Source of the DNA: Bradyrhizobium cenepequi
Lineage (GTDB): Bacteria; Pseudomonadota; Alphaproteobacteria; Rhizobiales; Xanthobacteraceae
Assembly: GCF_020329485.1 (NCBI RefSeq)
Contig: NZ_JAGKJI010000032.1
Coordinates: 1-64,000, forward strand
Length of the DNA stretch: 64,000 nt
Direction of reading: 5' to 3'
The notes under the pieces are model-generated. The model had not been told where the DNA came from, did no database searches, and saw nothing but the letters and a program-made list of their open reading frames with translations. A program made the translations under genes and the position numbers. Of the stretch, positions 9,420-18,145 are shown one piece after another (position 1 is the first letter of the stretch; the number at the start of each line of letters is the position of its first letter).

Positions 9420-9562
9420 GAGGAATGTAGAGAACCTCTTTGTTGTCGGTGCATCCGTCTATCCCTTCAATGCGGGCTACAACCGATACGCGTTTAGCGG
9501 CATGCGCGCTTCGACTCGCCGACGACCTCAACAATTACGTTGCGCGGCCACGCCACCTCTGA
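9420..9562 (+). pseudogene. GMC-type oxidoreductase, C-terminal fragment
   Basis: NVENLFVVGASVYPFNAGYN is the C-terminal FAD-proximal motif of GMC oxidoreductases (gluconate/choline dehydrogenase type). After a one-base shift the natural ending LRLADDLNNYVARPRHL and a TGA at 9560-9562 follow. The motif normally continues NPT/NxT after AGYN, but here it reads NRYAFSG. It directly precedes the cytochrome c gene, and this enzyme class is often paired with such a cytochrome, so the cytochrome may have been its electron acceptor. Confidence 0.6.
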
Positions 9563-9589
9563 TCCGGATCTGAAAAAAGGATGTTCCCA

Positions 9590-9967
9590 ATGAAAGGCGC
9601 AGGAAAGACTGGAATGTTTATCGCGGTGCTCGCATTTACGGGAGCAACCGCGAATCCCGGCTACGCACAGGACGCCGAGCACGGAAAAACCATCTTCAAA
9701 GCTTGTGCAGGATGCCATGCGACGGATCAAGCCAATCGCGTCGGGCCGGGCCTGGTAGGAATCATCGGCAGGAAGTCGGGTACGGCTCCCGGCTTCAGCT
9801 ACAGTAGCGCGATGAAGCAGTCCGGCATTGTCTGGGATGCGAAGACCCTCGATGGGTATCTGGAATCACCACAGAAGGTGGTTCCCGGAAACAAGATGGC
9901 CTACACAGGGCTGAAGAACCCGACGGACCGGACGGACCTCGTTACTTATCTTGCTACGTTGAAGTAG
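9590..9967 (+). CDS. periplasmic class I cytochrome c
   Basis: A 125-residue protein with a signal peptide (MKGAGKTGMFIAVLAFTGAT... cleaved near GYAQD), a haem-binding CAGCH motif, and an axial Met in KMAYTGLKNPTDR near the C-terminus, typical of small soluble cytochromes c of the c550/c2 type. The ATG at 9590 has AAAGG 9 bases upstream. It shuttles electrons in the periplasm. The upstream oxidoreductase fragment suggests it once served a GMC-type dehydrogenase. Confidence 0.85.
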   Translation: MKGAGKTGMFIAVLAFTGATANPGYAQDAEHGKTIFKACAGCHATDQANRVGPGLVGIIGRKSGTAPGFSYSSAMKQSGIVWDAKTLDGYLESPQKVVPGNKMAYTGLKNPTDRTDLVTYLATLK

Positions 9968-10198
9968 CGGCTCGTTGAGCGAGGCACCAGCAAGACGTCA
10001 TCCATTCGGACGTTACGTCGTTACGCTGGCAATCATTAGTTCCAGTAAGAGTTCTTGCAGGTGCTCCAACGATTGCAACCAAAGACGTCATCGGAAAGTA
10101 CCGAAGAACGCGCATGACAGGTGCAGACGACACCGCTTCTTCCGTCGAGGCGGACAGTCGAAATCACGGAGTAGATTTGTTCGACGCTGCCTAAACAA

Positions 10199-12118
10199 GT
10201 GAGATTCCTTCCGTTGGGTTTTCCCCTTACTTCCTGGGCTTTCGCGATCCGGGTCTGGGTGGCGGTAATACTGGCATTGTATGTGAGCTTCTGGCTTCCG
10301 CTCGAAATGCCGTCGACGGCGGTAATAACGGTTGCGATCATAGCTGAACCAACTCGCGGCCAGGCCTTGGAGAAAGCAGTCTTTCGTGTAATTGCGACCA
10401 TCATCGGCGTTGCAGTTTCGATTGCAATAACGGCGCTTTTCTCCCAGACGCGCGATCTTTTGTTGATTGCGTATGCCGGCTGGATGGGCCTATGCGTGTA
10501 CGTAGCAGGATTGCTCGACGGCAATCGTGCTTACGCAGCGGTCCTCTCGGGCTACACGGTGGCGTTGGTTGCGATCCGCGAAATCGACAATCCGGGGCAC
10601 GTGTTCGAGGCGGGCATGATGCGCGGTGCAGGAATCTTCATCGGAGTTGTATCTCTTACGATCATTAACGATCTGCTATTGGCACCCGACCGTCACACGA
10701 AGCTAGCAGCGCAATTGGCTGATATCCGCCGCCGGATTGGCAACCACGCGAAAGCAGCGATCCTTGGTGAGGCTACGAAGCCAATAGCGTCTGCGTCCCT
10801 GCTCGCTGAAATAGCGGCGCTTCGGCCGGAGATGGCGACCCTGGCGTTTGAGTCGAGCAGCGGCCCAGTTAGGATCGCAGCAGGCCATAACGCGGCCGCC
10901 GCGCTTGTGGCGGAGCTTCATGCTGCGCGGAGCCTCAATGTGCTCCCGGTGGTCGCTGATGGGGCAACATCCGAGAGGATAGCGCGCGCGCTTGAGCGCA
11001 ACGAAAGCGAACTCTCGCCGCCGACGGTCGTGTGGCGTGCCGACCCGCAAGGCGACGCAGGCACGACCGGATCGCTGGCCTGGACACTCAAGGAATTACT
11101 CAGAAGAGATGAGCAGGTTCGACAGAATCTTGCCGCCCTATGCACTGATGGACGTCCTCCATGGCATTGGCGTCCGCTGATCTATCGATCCCACCGAGCT
11201 GCTGTTGGAAGCGGCATTCGAGCAGCGATCTGGGTTGCGTTGGCGGGAATGTTCCTTGCGTATGCGGGCTGGCCTGCAGCAAACACTTCCCTTGCAGTCA
11301 TTGGAGCCTTGGTCGGGCTTGGGGCAATGACGCCCAATTCCCGCGCGACGACCGCCCTGGCGCTGGTTGCGGCACCCATTGCGGGTTTTCTGGCTGGGCT
11401 TCTTGAGTTCGTCGTCCTCGATGGCGTTGACGCCTTCCCGTTGCTCGCAATCGGACTTGCTCCTCTCGTGATCGGCGCCGCACTCCTGATATCGTTGCCT
11501 AACCGCACAGTGTCGGCTCTCGGTCGATTCATCCTCATATTCGCTGTGACAATATTCTCGCCGGCCAGTCCGCAAACCTACAACGGGCAGTCGTACGTTA
11601 TCCTCTTCGTCTTGACTTGTGTTGCCGCCGGCTTGTTGTTGGCGACGCAATTTCTTGTGCCGCCAGTTTCGCAAGATCAGGTGAGACGCTGGATGTTGTC
11701 GTCTGCTCGCGAAGAGTTCGCTCAGGGGCTAACCCGCGATCGGCCACATGAGCCCGAGGAAGAGATGTTTCGCGACGCCGTCAGGATTGGTCAGATCCTG
11801 TCCGCTGGGGGGAATACTCTGAGTAATGTGGAGACGATCGAGGAGGTTCTTTCCCATTTCGACCAATCTTCGATTATCCGCTTGTGCGACGACAAGCTGA
11901 AGAGGCTCGCCGGCGGACCGTTAACGGCGTTGGCTGAAGAGCTGCGCGCTTCGCTCGACAAGCGCGAGCCGCAGGCACTTCGCGCCGCGTCCCAGCTCTT
12001 ATGCAAGGCGTCACCGTCAGACCATGTTGTGGCCGATCTCTGTGCTGCGCTCATGGTCGCGAGCTACCACATCGAGGCGGCGCTTGGACTACGCGTTCAT
12101 CTTGGCGAGGCCGCATGA
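10199..12118 (+). CDS. FUSC-family inner-membrane efflux protein (AaeB-like)
   Basis: A 639-residue protein (GTG start) with two blocks of transmembrane helices separated by a soluble domain, as in the FUSC/aromatic acid exporter family. The first block runs about residues 10-150 (FAIRVWVAVILALYVSFWL, EPTRGQALEKAVFRVIATII, the family signature). The second runs about 340-490 (AIWVALAGMFLAYAGW). It is predicted to export aromatic acids or similar compounds together with the downstream DUF1656 and HlyD proteins; stop and next start overlap as ATGA. Substrate is inference from family only. Confidence 0.85.
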   Translation: MRFLPLGFPLTSWAFAIRVWVAVILALYVSFWLPLEMPSTAVITVAIIAEPTRGQALEKAVFRVIATIIGVAVSIAITALFSQTRDLLLIAYAGWMGLCVYVAGLLDGNRAYAAVLSGYTVALVAIREIDNPGHVFEAGMMRGAGIFIGVVSLTIINDLLLAPDRHTKLAAQLADIRRRIGNHAKAAILGEATKPIASASLLAEIAALRPEMATLAFESSSGPVRIAAGHNAAAALVAELHAARSLNVLPVVADGATSERIARALERNESELSPPTVVWRADPQGDAGTTGSLAWTLKELLRRDEQVRQNLAALCTDGRPPWHWRPLIYRSHRAAVGSGIRAAIWVALAGMFLAYAGWPAANTSLAVIGALVGLGAMTPNSRATTALALVAAPIAGFLAGLLEFVVLDGVDAFPLLAIGLAPLVIGAALLISLPNRTVSALGRFILIFAVTIFSPASPQTYNGQSYVILFVLTCVAAGLLLATQFLVPPVSQDQVRRWMLSSAREEFAQGLTRDRPHEPEEEMFRDAVRIGQILSAGGNTLSNVETIEEVLSHFDQSSIIRLCDDKLKRLAGGPLTALAEELRASLDKREPQALRAASQLLCKASPSDHVVADLCAALMVASYHIEAALGLRVHLGEAA

Positions 12119-12321
12119 TGGCGCATACCTTCCGCGAACTAGTCATCGGCGGCGTTTTGGTTGCGCCGTTCATCAGCTATGCGGTTGCGGCTCTATTTGT
12201 CGTGCTTCTCATCAGGCCGTTGCTGCGTTTTGTTGGATTTTTGAAGATCTTCAGCAACGCTGCGATTGCCGAACTCAGCCTCTACGTGACCATTCTTGGT
12301 CTGCTTGTCTTGTTCTTCTGA
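12115..12321 (+). CDS. DUF1656 small membrane protein (AaeX-like)
   Basis: A 68-residue protein with two hydrophobic helices, beginning MMAHTFRELVIGGVLVAPF and matching DUF1656, the small middle gene of FUSC/HlyD efflux operons. It starts inside the stop of the upstream gene (ATGA, 12115-12118), indicating translational coupling. The in-frame upstream ATG at 12001 lies within the upstream gene and is not used in my reading. Likely an accessory subunit of the pump. Confidence 0.85.
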   Translation: MMAHTFRELVIGGVLVAPFISYAVAALFVVLLIRPLLRFVGFLKIFSNAAIAELSLYVTILGLLVLFF

Positions 12322-12332
12322 GGAAATATTTA

Positions 12333-13508
12333 ATGCATGGTGCCAGTCAAGATCAGGCAATCAATCGAGAGGAGCAGCGGTCGGAGTTCTTATCGGGGTC
12401 GACCGAAGATGAAGCGTCGTTCGAGCTCCGTGCGGTTGCGCGTGCGAAATCCGAGTGGCCTCCACTATACAAGCAGAAGCCCTCCGTAATAGCCACCAAG
12501 CCACCGGTCGCCTGGCGAAGAGCCATCGGGCAGTTTCTGTGGTCGATCTCGCGGAAGCTTGCGACGTTGGCGATCTTTCTTGTCGCGGTGCTGGTCTCAC
12601 TTATGGTGTGGAACCAGTATGTAATTGCGCCGTGGACCCGCGACGGCCGCGTGCGTGTTCAGGTTGCAAGTGTCGCACCTCGAGTGTCCGGCCAGATTAC
12701 GCAGCTGCGGGTCGCCGACAATCAATTCGTCCACGAGGGAGACGTACTTTATCAGATTGAGCCCTTTGATTTCGACGTTGCGTTGCGGTTGAGCAAAGCG
12801 CTGTTGGAGCAAAGGGAAGCCGACAGTTACGTCAAGGAGCTGCAGTCCGAACGGCGGAAGCGGCTGTCGGAACTGTCCACCTCGCGGGAACAGCAACAGG
12901 TATTCGAAGGCAGTGCCCGACAGGCGAAAGCTGCGGTCGACGCGGCGCGTGAACAGGTCGCCCAGGCAGATATTAATCTGAAGCGAACGGAGGTTCGTAG
13001 CCCGGTGAACGGCTACGTCACGAATCTTCTGCTACGAGTGGGCGACTACGCGCACGAGGGGGTCAGCAACATTTCGATCGTCGATACCGATAGCTTCTGG
13101 GTGGATGGCTATTTCGAGGAGACAAAGTTGGCGCAAGTGTGCATTGGGGATCGTGCCGAGGTCAAGTTGATGGGTTATTCTACCCCGATCATCGGCCACG
13201 TGACGACGATCACCCGAGGTGTCAGCGTGTCCAACGCGGCGGCCGGCGCTCAGGGTCTCCCCAATGTAGACCCCGTCTACACGTGGGTACGGCTGGCGCA
13301 ACGTGTCCCGGTCAGAATCGCCATCGACAGGGTACCGCCTGGCATGCCGCTCGTCTCCGGTATGACGGGGACCGTAACGTTGCGCGACGATTCTCATGCT
13401 GAGGAGAAAACATGGCTTCATCGCGCGACGGCTGTGCTCAGTGCGAGTCTCTCCCACATAATAAGCGGGGTATCACCGCAACCTCGCTGCATCCCGTCCA
13501 AGACTTGA
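12333..13508 (+). CDS. HlyD-family membrane fusion protein (AaeA-like)
   Basis: ATG at 12333 with GAGGAA upstream gives 391 residues: a cytoplasmic lead of about 60, one membrane anchor (LATLAIFLVAVLVSLMVW), a first biotinyl-lipoyl half (PRVSGQITQLRVADNQFVHE), a coiled-coil hairpin (about residues 155-225), the second lipoyl half (RTEVRSPVNGYVTNLLLRVG) and a beta-barrel (VDGYFEETKLAQVCIGDRAE). It bridges the FUSC pump to an outer-membrane channel. Twelve bases separate it from the DUF1656 gene. The C-terminal about 30 residues look atypical and may be altered. Confidence 0.87.
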   Translation: MHGASQDQAINREEQRSEFLSGSTEDEASFELRAVARAKSEWPPLYKQKPSVIATKPPVAWRRAIGQFLWSISRKLATLAIFLVAVLVSLMVWNQYVIAPWTRDGRVRVQVASVAPRVSGQITQLRVADNQFVHEGDVLYQIEPFDFDVALRLSKALLEQREADSYVKELQSERRKRLSELSTSREQQQVFEGSARQAKAAVDAAREQVAQADINLKRTEVRSPVNGYVTNLLLRVGDYAHEGVSNISIVDTDSFWVDGYFEETKLAQVCIGDRAEVKLMGYSTPIIGHVTTITRGVSVSNAAAGAQGLPNVDPVYTWVRLAQRVPVRIAIDRVPPGMPLVSGMTGTVTLRDDSHAEEKTWLHRATAVLSASLSHIISGVSPQPRCIPSKT

Positions 13509-13628
13509 GTGAGAACGCAAGTCACTGACCCATTTTGGGGCAAGATCCAGTTCTCCGATCCTGAGATGAAAGTTATCCGCACCGTGGCGTGCAGGCGTAT
13601 TGTGATGGAAGGAAGCTGTTATGTTCCG

Positions 13629-13890
13629 ATGCGTGATGTGCTTGACGAGGTCCAGAAACACCATGTGGCGGTCGGCCACTTCAATGTTGGCGACTTCGTC
13701 ACTCTGAAGGCCGTCTTCACCAGCGCACTGGAATTGAACGTTCCCGCCATCGTCGGGGTGTCTGAGGGTGAGCGCCAATTCATCGGTGACCGTTCGATTG
13801 CCGCAATGGTGCGAAGCCTGCGTAAGGAATTCGGCTTTAGATTGTTTCTGAACGCCGATCATGTCCATTCACCCAAGAGCGTCAGGCGGG
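13629..13890 (+). pseudogene. class II fructose-bisphosphate aldolase, N-terminal fragment
   Basis: The reading MRDVLDEVQKHHVAVGHFNV then VPAIVGVSEGERQFIGDRSI and LFLNADHVHSPKSVRRAV is the first third of a class II (zinc) aldolase, including the catalytic Asp and first zinc His in NADHVHS. The frame then runs into unrelated sequence at the end of the convergent SnoaL-like gene, so about 200 residues with the other zinc ligands are missing. Remnant. Confidence 0.7.
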
Positions 13891-14286
13891 CTGTCGCACC
13901 GCCGTCCCTTGATTATTGTCGATAATGTACCGCCAGCGTCCATCCGCTCCGCGGCGCACGATATCGCATGCCGAGCCTCCGAGGTGCACGTGTTTGCCGT
14001 CGGGACCCGTGCCATCAATTGACCAGTCCACCACGATCTGGGCGATATCGTCAGCAACGAACACATGGCGCACTTTAGCCACCAACGGCAGGCCGAGCCT
14101 GAGATCGCGCTCGAGTAGGGCGGCGATCTCAGCGTGATCAGTGATGGTTCGCCCGTCATTCGCGATGAACACGGACTCCGGGGCGTGCAAGGCCATCATC
14201 GCGCTGACCTTGCCGGAGTTAAATCGCTCAATCAGCGACGGGATAACGCCTTCGGGTTCAGTAGGGAGTGGAAAGGACTCGGACAT
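13882..14286 (-). CDS. SnoaL/NTF2-like protein (DUF4440 type)
   Basis: A 134-residue single-domain protein with the cone-shaped NTF2-like pattern: an N-terminal helix (PSLIERFNSGKVSAMMALHA), PESVFIANDGRTITDHAEIA, then beta strands (RHVFVADDIAQIVVDWSIDG, RRGADGRWRYIIDN). Members include isomerases, hydrolases and proteins of unknown role; no catalytic residues can be named here. It converges on the aldolase fragment. The start at 14286 faces the intergenic region holding the conserved box at 14379. Confidence 0.75.
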   Translation of the reverse strand: MSESFPLPTEPEGVIPSLIERFNSGKVSAMMALHAPESVFIANDGRTITDHAEIAALLERDLRLGLPLVAKVRHVFVADDIAQIVVDWSIDGTGPDGKHVHLGGSACDIVRRGADGRWRYIIDNNQGTAVRQPA

Positions 14287-14378
14287 CAGTGGTCTCCTGT
14301 TCGTGTTGGTTGAACTGCCTAACGGCCCGGGACGCGGTACGGTTACACATCGTGGCGGTCGAACCCCCGGCGAGGGAA

Positions 14379-14433
14379 ATCACCTCTCGCCATAGAATCG
14401 ATAGACGATCGTTATTGCCGCTCGCCGCGCGGC
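14379..14433 (+). promoter_or_regulatory. conserved LysR/OxyR-like box, copy 1
   Basis: GAAATCACCTCTCGCCATAG then AATCGATAGACGATCGTTAT and TGCCGCTCGCCGC. About 53 of these bases recur, inverted, at 23187-23243 upstream of a GMC oxidoreductase and its LysR neighbour. ATAG-N7-TTAT matches the half-site spacing of LysR-type (OxyR-like) operators. It lies about 95 bases upstream of the SnoaL-like gene start (divergent) and 500 bases before the MFS gene. Confidence 0.4.
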
Positions 14434-14469
14434 ATGACGCAGTAGCGGCCTGCGCAACTTGCCTTATTT

Positions 14470-14600
14470 ACGAATGGCAGCGAGCACCGTCGCAGCGCTA
14501 TTCCCCGCCGCTATGGAAGCTATACGTACCGGCTATTGGAAAATTTCGTCCCGCGCTGCGATCAATGGCTATCACTGTCGCAGATTTTATCGAGTAACGC
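14470..14600 (+). repeat. 130-bp dispersed intergenic element, copy 2
   Basis: Aligns end to end with 4868-4996: ACGAATGGCAG, CGCTATGGAAGCTATACG, TATTGGAAAATTTCGTC, TCGCAGATTTTATCGAGTAA. It precedes the MFS fragment at 14675, as copy 1 precedes the response regulator. Non-coding in all frames. Confidence 0.55.
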
Positions 14601-14674
14601 GCAGCGCAACGTGGGACGAATATTACTCAATTGCGTGGAAGAAAGGCGCGGCTCGATGCAAAACGTGGCACCCA

Positions 14675-14893
14675 ATGATCAAACAGGCTCGCCGGGGCAG
14701 AACGCTCCGGCTGGCATTCTTATCTGCGGTGATCTCCCAGGTAGTCTCGTTTGCGGCGGCGGCCGCGCCGATCCGCCTGTTCAACATCTACCGGGCGGAG
14801 GACGGGTTCACCAACGCCGGCATCGCGATGCTTCAAACTGCTGGCCAATGGGCTCACGCGCCGCGAATCGCTCGACCTAACCTGAGGGATTAG
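14675..14893 (+). pseudogene. MFS transporter N-terminal fragment
   Basis: MIKQARRGRTLRLAFLSAVI then SQVVSFAAAAAPIRLFNIYR and AEDGFTNAGIAM resembles the first transmembrane helix and following loop of an MFS permease of the type whose proteins begin with ...APIPLYNLYRA.DGFT. Similarity ends after about 50 residues (near 14832) and the frame closes at a TAG at 14891-14893, just before the intact MFS gene, to which it is not related in frame. Probably a deletion remnant. Confidence 0.5.
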
Positions 14894-14896
14894 GTC

Positions 14897-16333
14897 GTGA
14901 GCAGCGCGTCCCTGATCCTGACCGACCGCGGCCTGGCGCTCTCCGAGTCCAAGGCCGTCGGCGCGCAGGGCAGCACCAAGGTGCTCGCCGCGTCGAGCCT
15001 GGGCAGCTGCCTCGTGTTCGTCAGCAGCGCCGTCGTCACGGTCGCGCTCGCGGCAATTGGCCGAGACATGCGCCTATCGCCGCTCGACCTGCAGTGGGTG
15101 ATGAACGCCGAGCTCCTGCCGCTCGCGGCCCTGACCTTGGTCACCGGCGCTCTGGGTGACCGGTTCGGACAGAAGTGGATCTTCCTCGCGGAGATAGCTC
15201 TCTATGGCGTGGGCGCGGCCGCGATTGGTTTCGCGCCGAGTTTCGCGCCGCTCATCGTCGGGCGGTTCCTGCAAGGCTTGGGCGAAGCCGTGATCCTGCC
15301 CAACGGACTTTCGGTGCTCGGGCAGGCCTTTCGTGCCGACAAGAAAGCCCGTGCGGTCGGCATCTGGTCCGCCGCCGCGGCCGTCGCCAGCGGCGTTGCG
15401 CCCGCGATAGCCGGCGCGATCCTCGATCACGGGTCCTGGCGGACGACCTTTCTGATGCTCCTGCCCGTAGTCGCCGGCGCGCTGGCCGTCAGCGCCGTGT
15501 GGATACCCAAGGACTCCCCGAGCGGCCACGCCCGGGTCGACGTCGGTGGCGCGGTCTTTTCGACAGTCGGGCTCGGCGGGCTGGGCGTGGGGCTGACCAG
15601 CCTGACCAACGGTTCCGGTCTGAACCTTTGGGTGCTCGTCACGCTAATCGTCGGTCTGGGCGGCTTAGCCTGCCTCATCGTGACCGAACGGCGATTAGGC
15701 GACAACGCCATGCTGCCCCCGTCCCTCTTCGCCTCGCGGTCGGTCGTCGGCGCAAACCTGTTCACCGCGCTCCTCTACGGGCCGTTCACGGTCATGCTAA
15801 CCTTGATCCCGTTCGTGATGATCCGGGGCGCGCACCTGCCGACGCTGGTGGCGGGCCTGGCCTTCATTCCCCTGCAAGTGCTGATTACGGTCGTCTCGCC
15901 GCTCGCTGGCATGCTCTGCCGCCGATTCGGCCGGCGCTTGCCATTGTTCGCCGGCGGCGCCGTCGCCGCCTCGGGATGCGCCATGTCGCTCCGTGTCGGT
16001 TCGAACGCGACCTATTGGGCGGACATCTTTCCCTCCATCCTGTTGCTGGCGCTGGGCATGAGCCTGGCGATCGCGCCGTTGACGACCCTCGTCCTCACCT
16101 CCGTCGAGCCCGATCGCGCCGGAACCGCGTCTGGTGTCAACAGCGCGGTCTCACGCGCCGGGTCGCTCTTCGCCATCGCCCTGCTCGGCGGCGTCCTGCG
16201 GCAGGGCGGTCCTCACCTGTTCTCAGGATTCCACATGGCGATGGCTGCCGCCGCGGTCGCGTGCGTTCTCGCCACGCTCGCGGTGTTCATTATCGAGCCG
16301 GGGCCCCACGTCGACTTCATCCCGCGAGACTAA
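14897..16333 (+). CDS. MFS drug/multi-compound efflux permease (DHA2 type)
   Basis: A 478-residue protein read from GTG 14897 (GAGGGA about 9 bases upstream). About 14 hydrophobic segments and the motifs LQWVMNAELLPLAALTLVTG and GALGDRFGQKWIF (motif A) place it in the DHA2/EmrB-like drug:H+ antiporter family; GLGEAVILPNGLSVLGQAFR is the motif-C/after-TM4 region. No membrane-fusion partner is adjacent, so it probably works alone. Substrate unknown. The DNA is visibly more GC-rich than its neighbours, which may indicate a different origin. Confidence 0.85.
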   Translation: MSSASLILTDRGLALSESKAVGAQGSTKVLAASSLGSCLVFVSSAVVTVALAAIGRDMRLSPLDLQWVMNAELLPLAALTLVTGALGDRFGQKWIFLAEIALYGVGAAAIGFAPSFAPLIVGRFLQGLGEAVILPNGLSVLGQAFRADKKARAVGIWSAAAAVASGVAPAIAGAILDHGSWRTTFLMLLPVVAGALAVSAVWIPKDSPSGHARVDVGGAVFSTVGLGGLGVGLTSLTNGSGLNLWVLVTLIVGLGGLACLIVTERRLGDNAMLPPSLFASRSVVGANLFTALLYGPFTVMLTLIPFVMIRGAHLPTLVAGLAFIPLQVLITVVSPLAGMLCRRFGRRLPLFAGGAVAASGCAMSLRVGSNATYWADIFPSILLLALGMSLAIAPLTTLVLTSVEPDRAGTASGVNSAVSRAGSLFAIALLGGVLRQGGPHLFSGFHMAMAAAAVACVLATLAVFIIEPGPHVDFIPRD

Positions 16334-16408
16334 CCCGCTCGGTGTCCGTAATCAGCAGGCCGGCAAGGCCGGGAGGAAACAATGAAGAACGAAGACCAAC
16401 CTATATGC

Positions 16409-16490
16409 AGAAGGAGAAAGCCCATCAAGATCCGAGCCATCATCGCCGCCACTGCGCCGCCCTCGCCTTCTCGATGGCCAGCGTGGCGGC
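16409..16490 (+). pseudogene. decayed copy of the 5' end of the cupin gene at 731-1150
   Basis: AGAAGGAGAAAGCCCAT is identical to the ribosome-binding region of the cupin gene. Coding sequence for KIR(A/T)IIAAT follows, with the start codon changed ATG to ATC and a one-base deletion after about 33 bases. Similarity ends near 16490. It keeps the ribosome-binding site and half of the signal peptide only. Confidence 0.65.
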
Positions 16491-16509
16491 ATAGTCGCTG
16501 CTGTCGCCT

Positions 16510-16620
16510 TTCTTGGCGTCCTTTTTGCAGCACCGCGGATATGGCGAGAACGCGCTTCGGGTCCACTCCCAGACATCCCCCAACATCTGCTGAAGACCAC
16601 CAAGGTGAGGTGATGCCAGT
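16510..16620 (-). pseudogene. EgtB/sulfatase-modifying-factor-like fragment
   Basis: Minus-strand reading HLGGLQQMLGDVWEWTRSAF then SPYPRC matches the signature of the FGE/EgtB fold (MYGDVWEWTRSAYLPYPGF type), found in ergothioneine synthase EgtB. Only about 30 residues are left. Between it and 16777 I recognise nothing. Confidence 0.45.
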
Positions 16621-16777
16621 TTGCGACGAAGACGATGCGTGTCGAGTAAATTGTCATGGCGGTCCCCTGAGCCCCAAGCAGTCAGAACAGCAGCATGATC
16701 CCGTAGGCGAGCGCGGGTGACACCGCATAGGACATGCGGATCCGGATCGTAACCGGCATGATTCGGCGAGGGCCGCA

Positions 16778-17299
16778 TCATGTCCCAACGCCGTTTGCGC
16801 CCGCCGCCTCTTCGATCTGCGTCGTGTAAAGCACCCAATGTCTGTCGTGCCCGGGCAACTGGACGGTGCGCAGGAATCGGAGGCCGATCTTCTCCAGCAC
16901 TCGCCGCGACGCGACGTTGTGAGGTTTTGTGATCGCCAGGATGACTTTGTGGCCCAAGACATGCATAGCGTGATGGAGCAACACGGTCGCCCCTTCAGTC
17001 GCATAGCCTAGACCTGCATGGCGCGAAAGATTTGCGTAGCCGATATCAGGATGCGGCAGGCCCTTGCGATCGACCAAGCCATAGATTCCGACCGGATCGC
17101 TCGATCTGTCCCGAGCCACAAGCCAGAGTGATTTCGAGAGACGGTCCTCAATGTAGGCGCGCGCATCTTCCAAGTTGCGAACGCCTGGGTCACTGATGTT
17201 CGCGAGCCAGCCTGGATCTTTCAGCAACTCGAGGATGAAAGCCGCATCCTCGGGAACGACTCCTGTGAGCGTGAGCCGCTCGGTACGCAATTCCGTCAT
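16778..17299 (-). CDS. GNAT acetyltransferase (RimJ/RimL type)
   Basis: A 173-residue protein beginning MTELRTERLTLTGVVPEDAA, the classic RimJ/RimL start. The acetyl-CoA loop region reads NLSRHAGLGYATEGATVLLH and the C-terminal NVASRRVLEKIGLRFL motif (Asn and strand beta-5/alpha-4) is intact. It transfers an acetyl group from acetyl-CoA to an N-terminal amine or small molecule; the substrate is unknown. I chose ATG 17299 because the open frame upstream is not family-like. Stands alone. Confidence 0.82.
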   Translation of the reverse strand: MTELRTERLTLTGVVPEDAAFILELLKDPGWLANISDPGVRNLEDARAYIEDRLSKSLWLVARDRSSDPVGIYGLVDRKGLPHPDIGYANLSRHAGLGYATEGATVLLHHAMHVLGHKVILAITKPHNVASRRVLEKIGLRFLRTVQLPGHDRHWVLYTTQIEEAAGANGVGT

Positions 17300-17493
17300 G
17301 CCTGTCACGCAATCCCTTAACCTGTCGATCGCTCGCTCGCCTTTCCTCAAGCGGGAAGAGTAGGCCTCGCAACGCGGCATATATCTTCTCGTCCGAGCCG
17401 GCGTCATGTTGCGCCGCTCGCCGCGCTCTCGCTGTGCAGAGGACCTAGCAGCTCTCTCATTTTTGCAAAAATAGCTGCAAAAAGCTAAGGCAG

Positions 17494-17972
17494 TCAGCTC
17501 ACATGGACGCCATAATCGCTCGTAACCTCGTCAAGAGCGTAAAGGGCGCGCCGTGATCGCCCCTCCAGCAGCATATCGACAAGCCGGCTTGGCGGCTCTT
17601 CTCGAGGTTGGACATGGAGGCCAGGGAATTTACGAATTTCAGCGATAGGCTCCAGAACGAGCGAAGCAGAAATGGATGGGGTGAGGCCGATAGCTAGTGG
17701 AGCCACTTCCTTTTGCTGAAACTCACGAGCGCGGCGTCGAACAGCCTCCGTCGATGCAAGTGCGCGCTCAAGCATGGGCGCCACCGCGTACCCCAAGTCA
17801 GTCAGATGAGTGAGTTGACGTTCTCGGTATATGAGCTCGCCCCCAAGTTCTGCTCCAGCTTTTGCATGCCTTTGGTCAGTGCCGGCTGCGTGACGTTACA
17901 CATCTCCGCAGCACGCGTGAAGTTCAGCGTGCTTGCGAGAGCTAGAAAGTACCGAACCTGGTGGAGCTCCAT
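17494..17972 (-). pseudogene. LysR-type regulator, frameshifted and truncated
   Basis: MELHQVRYFLALASTLNFTR then AAEMCNVTQPALTKGMQKLE is an intact LysR helix-turn-helix. At NLG (near 17853, a run of five G on the coding strand) one G is missing. The proper continuation GELIYRERQLTHLTDLGYAV is in the next frame and runs to LVDMLLEG at about 17560, after which the effector domain is lost. About 160 of 300 residues survive in two frames. The divergent space up to 18145 is short, so its targets are unclear. Confidence 0.7.
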
Positions 17973-18145
17973 TGGATGTTCACCATCAACCATTCTCCCC
18001 ACTAATGAGCCCGTGCGATGGCAATGAGGCTCACGCAGCGCGCAGAGACACCATATCCTAAGGCCATGTTCCCACTGGTGCTGGCGCGATGAAACCCGCG
18101 TCGGGCATCCCTGGCGGGCGGACACGCTTTGTGCCGGGCCGAGGA

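Noticed and set aside
15175..16494. 439-residue plus-strand frame overlapping the MFS gene
   Set aside because: Shadow frame of the GC-rich MFS gene; only its last 25 residues correspond to something, the decayed cupin start.
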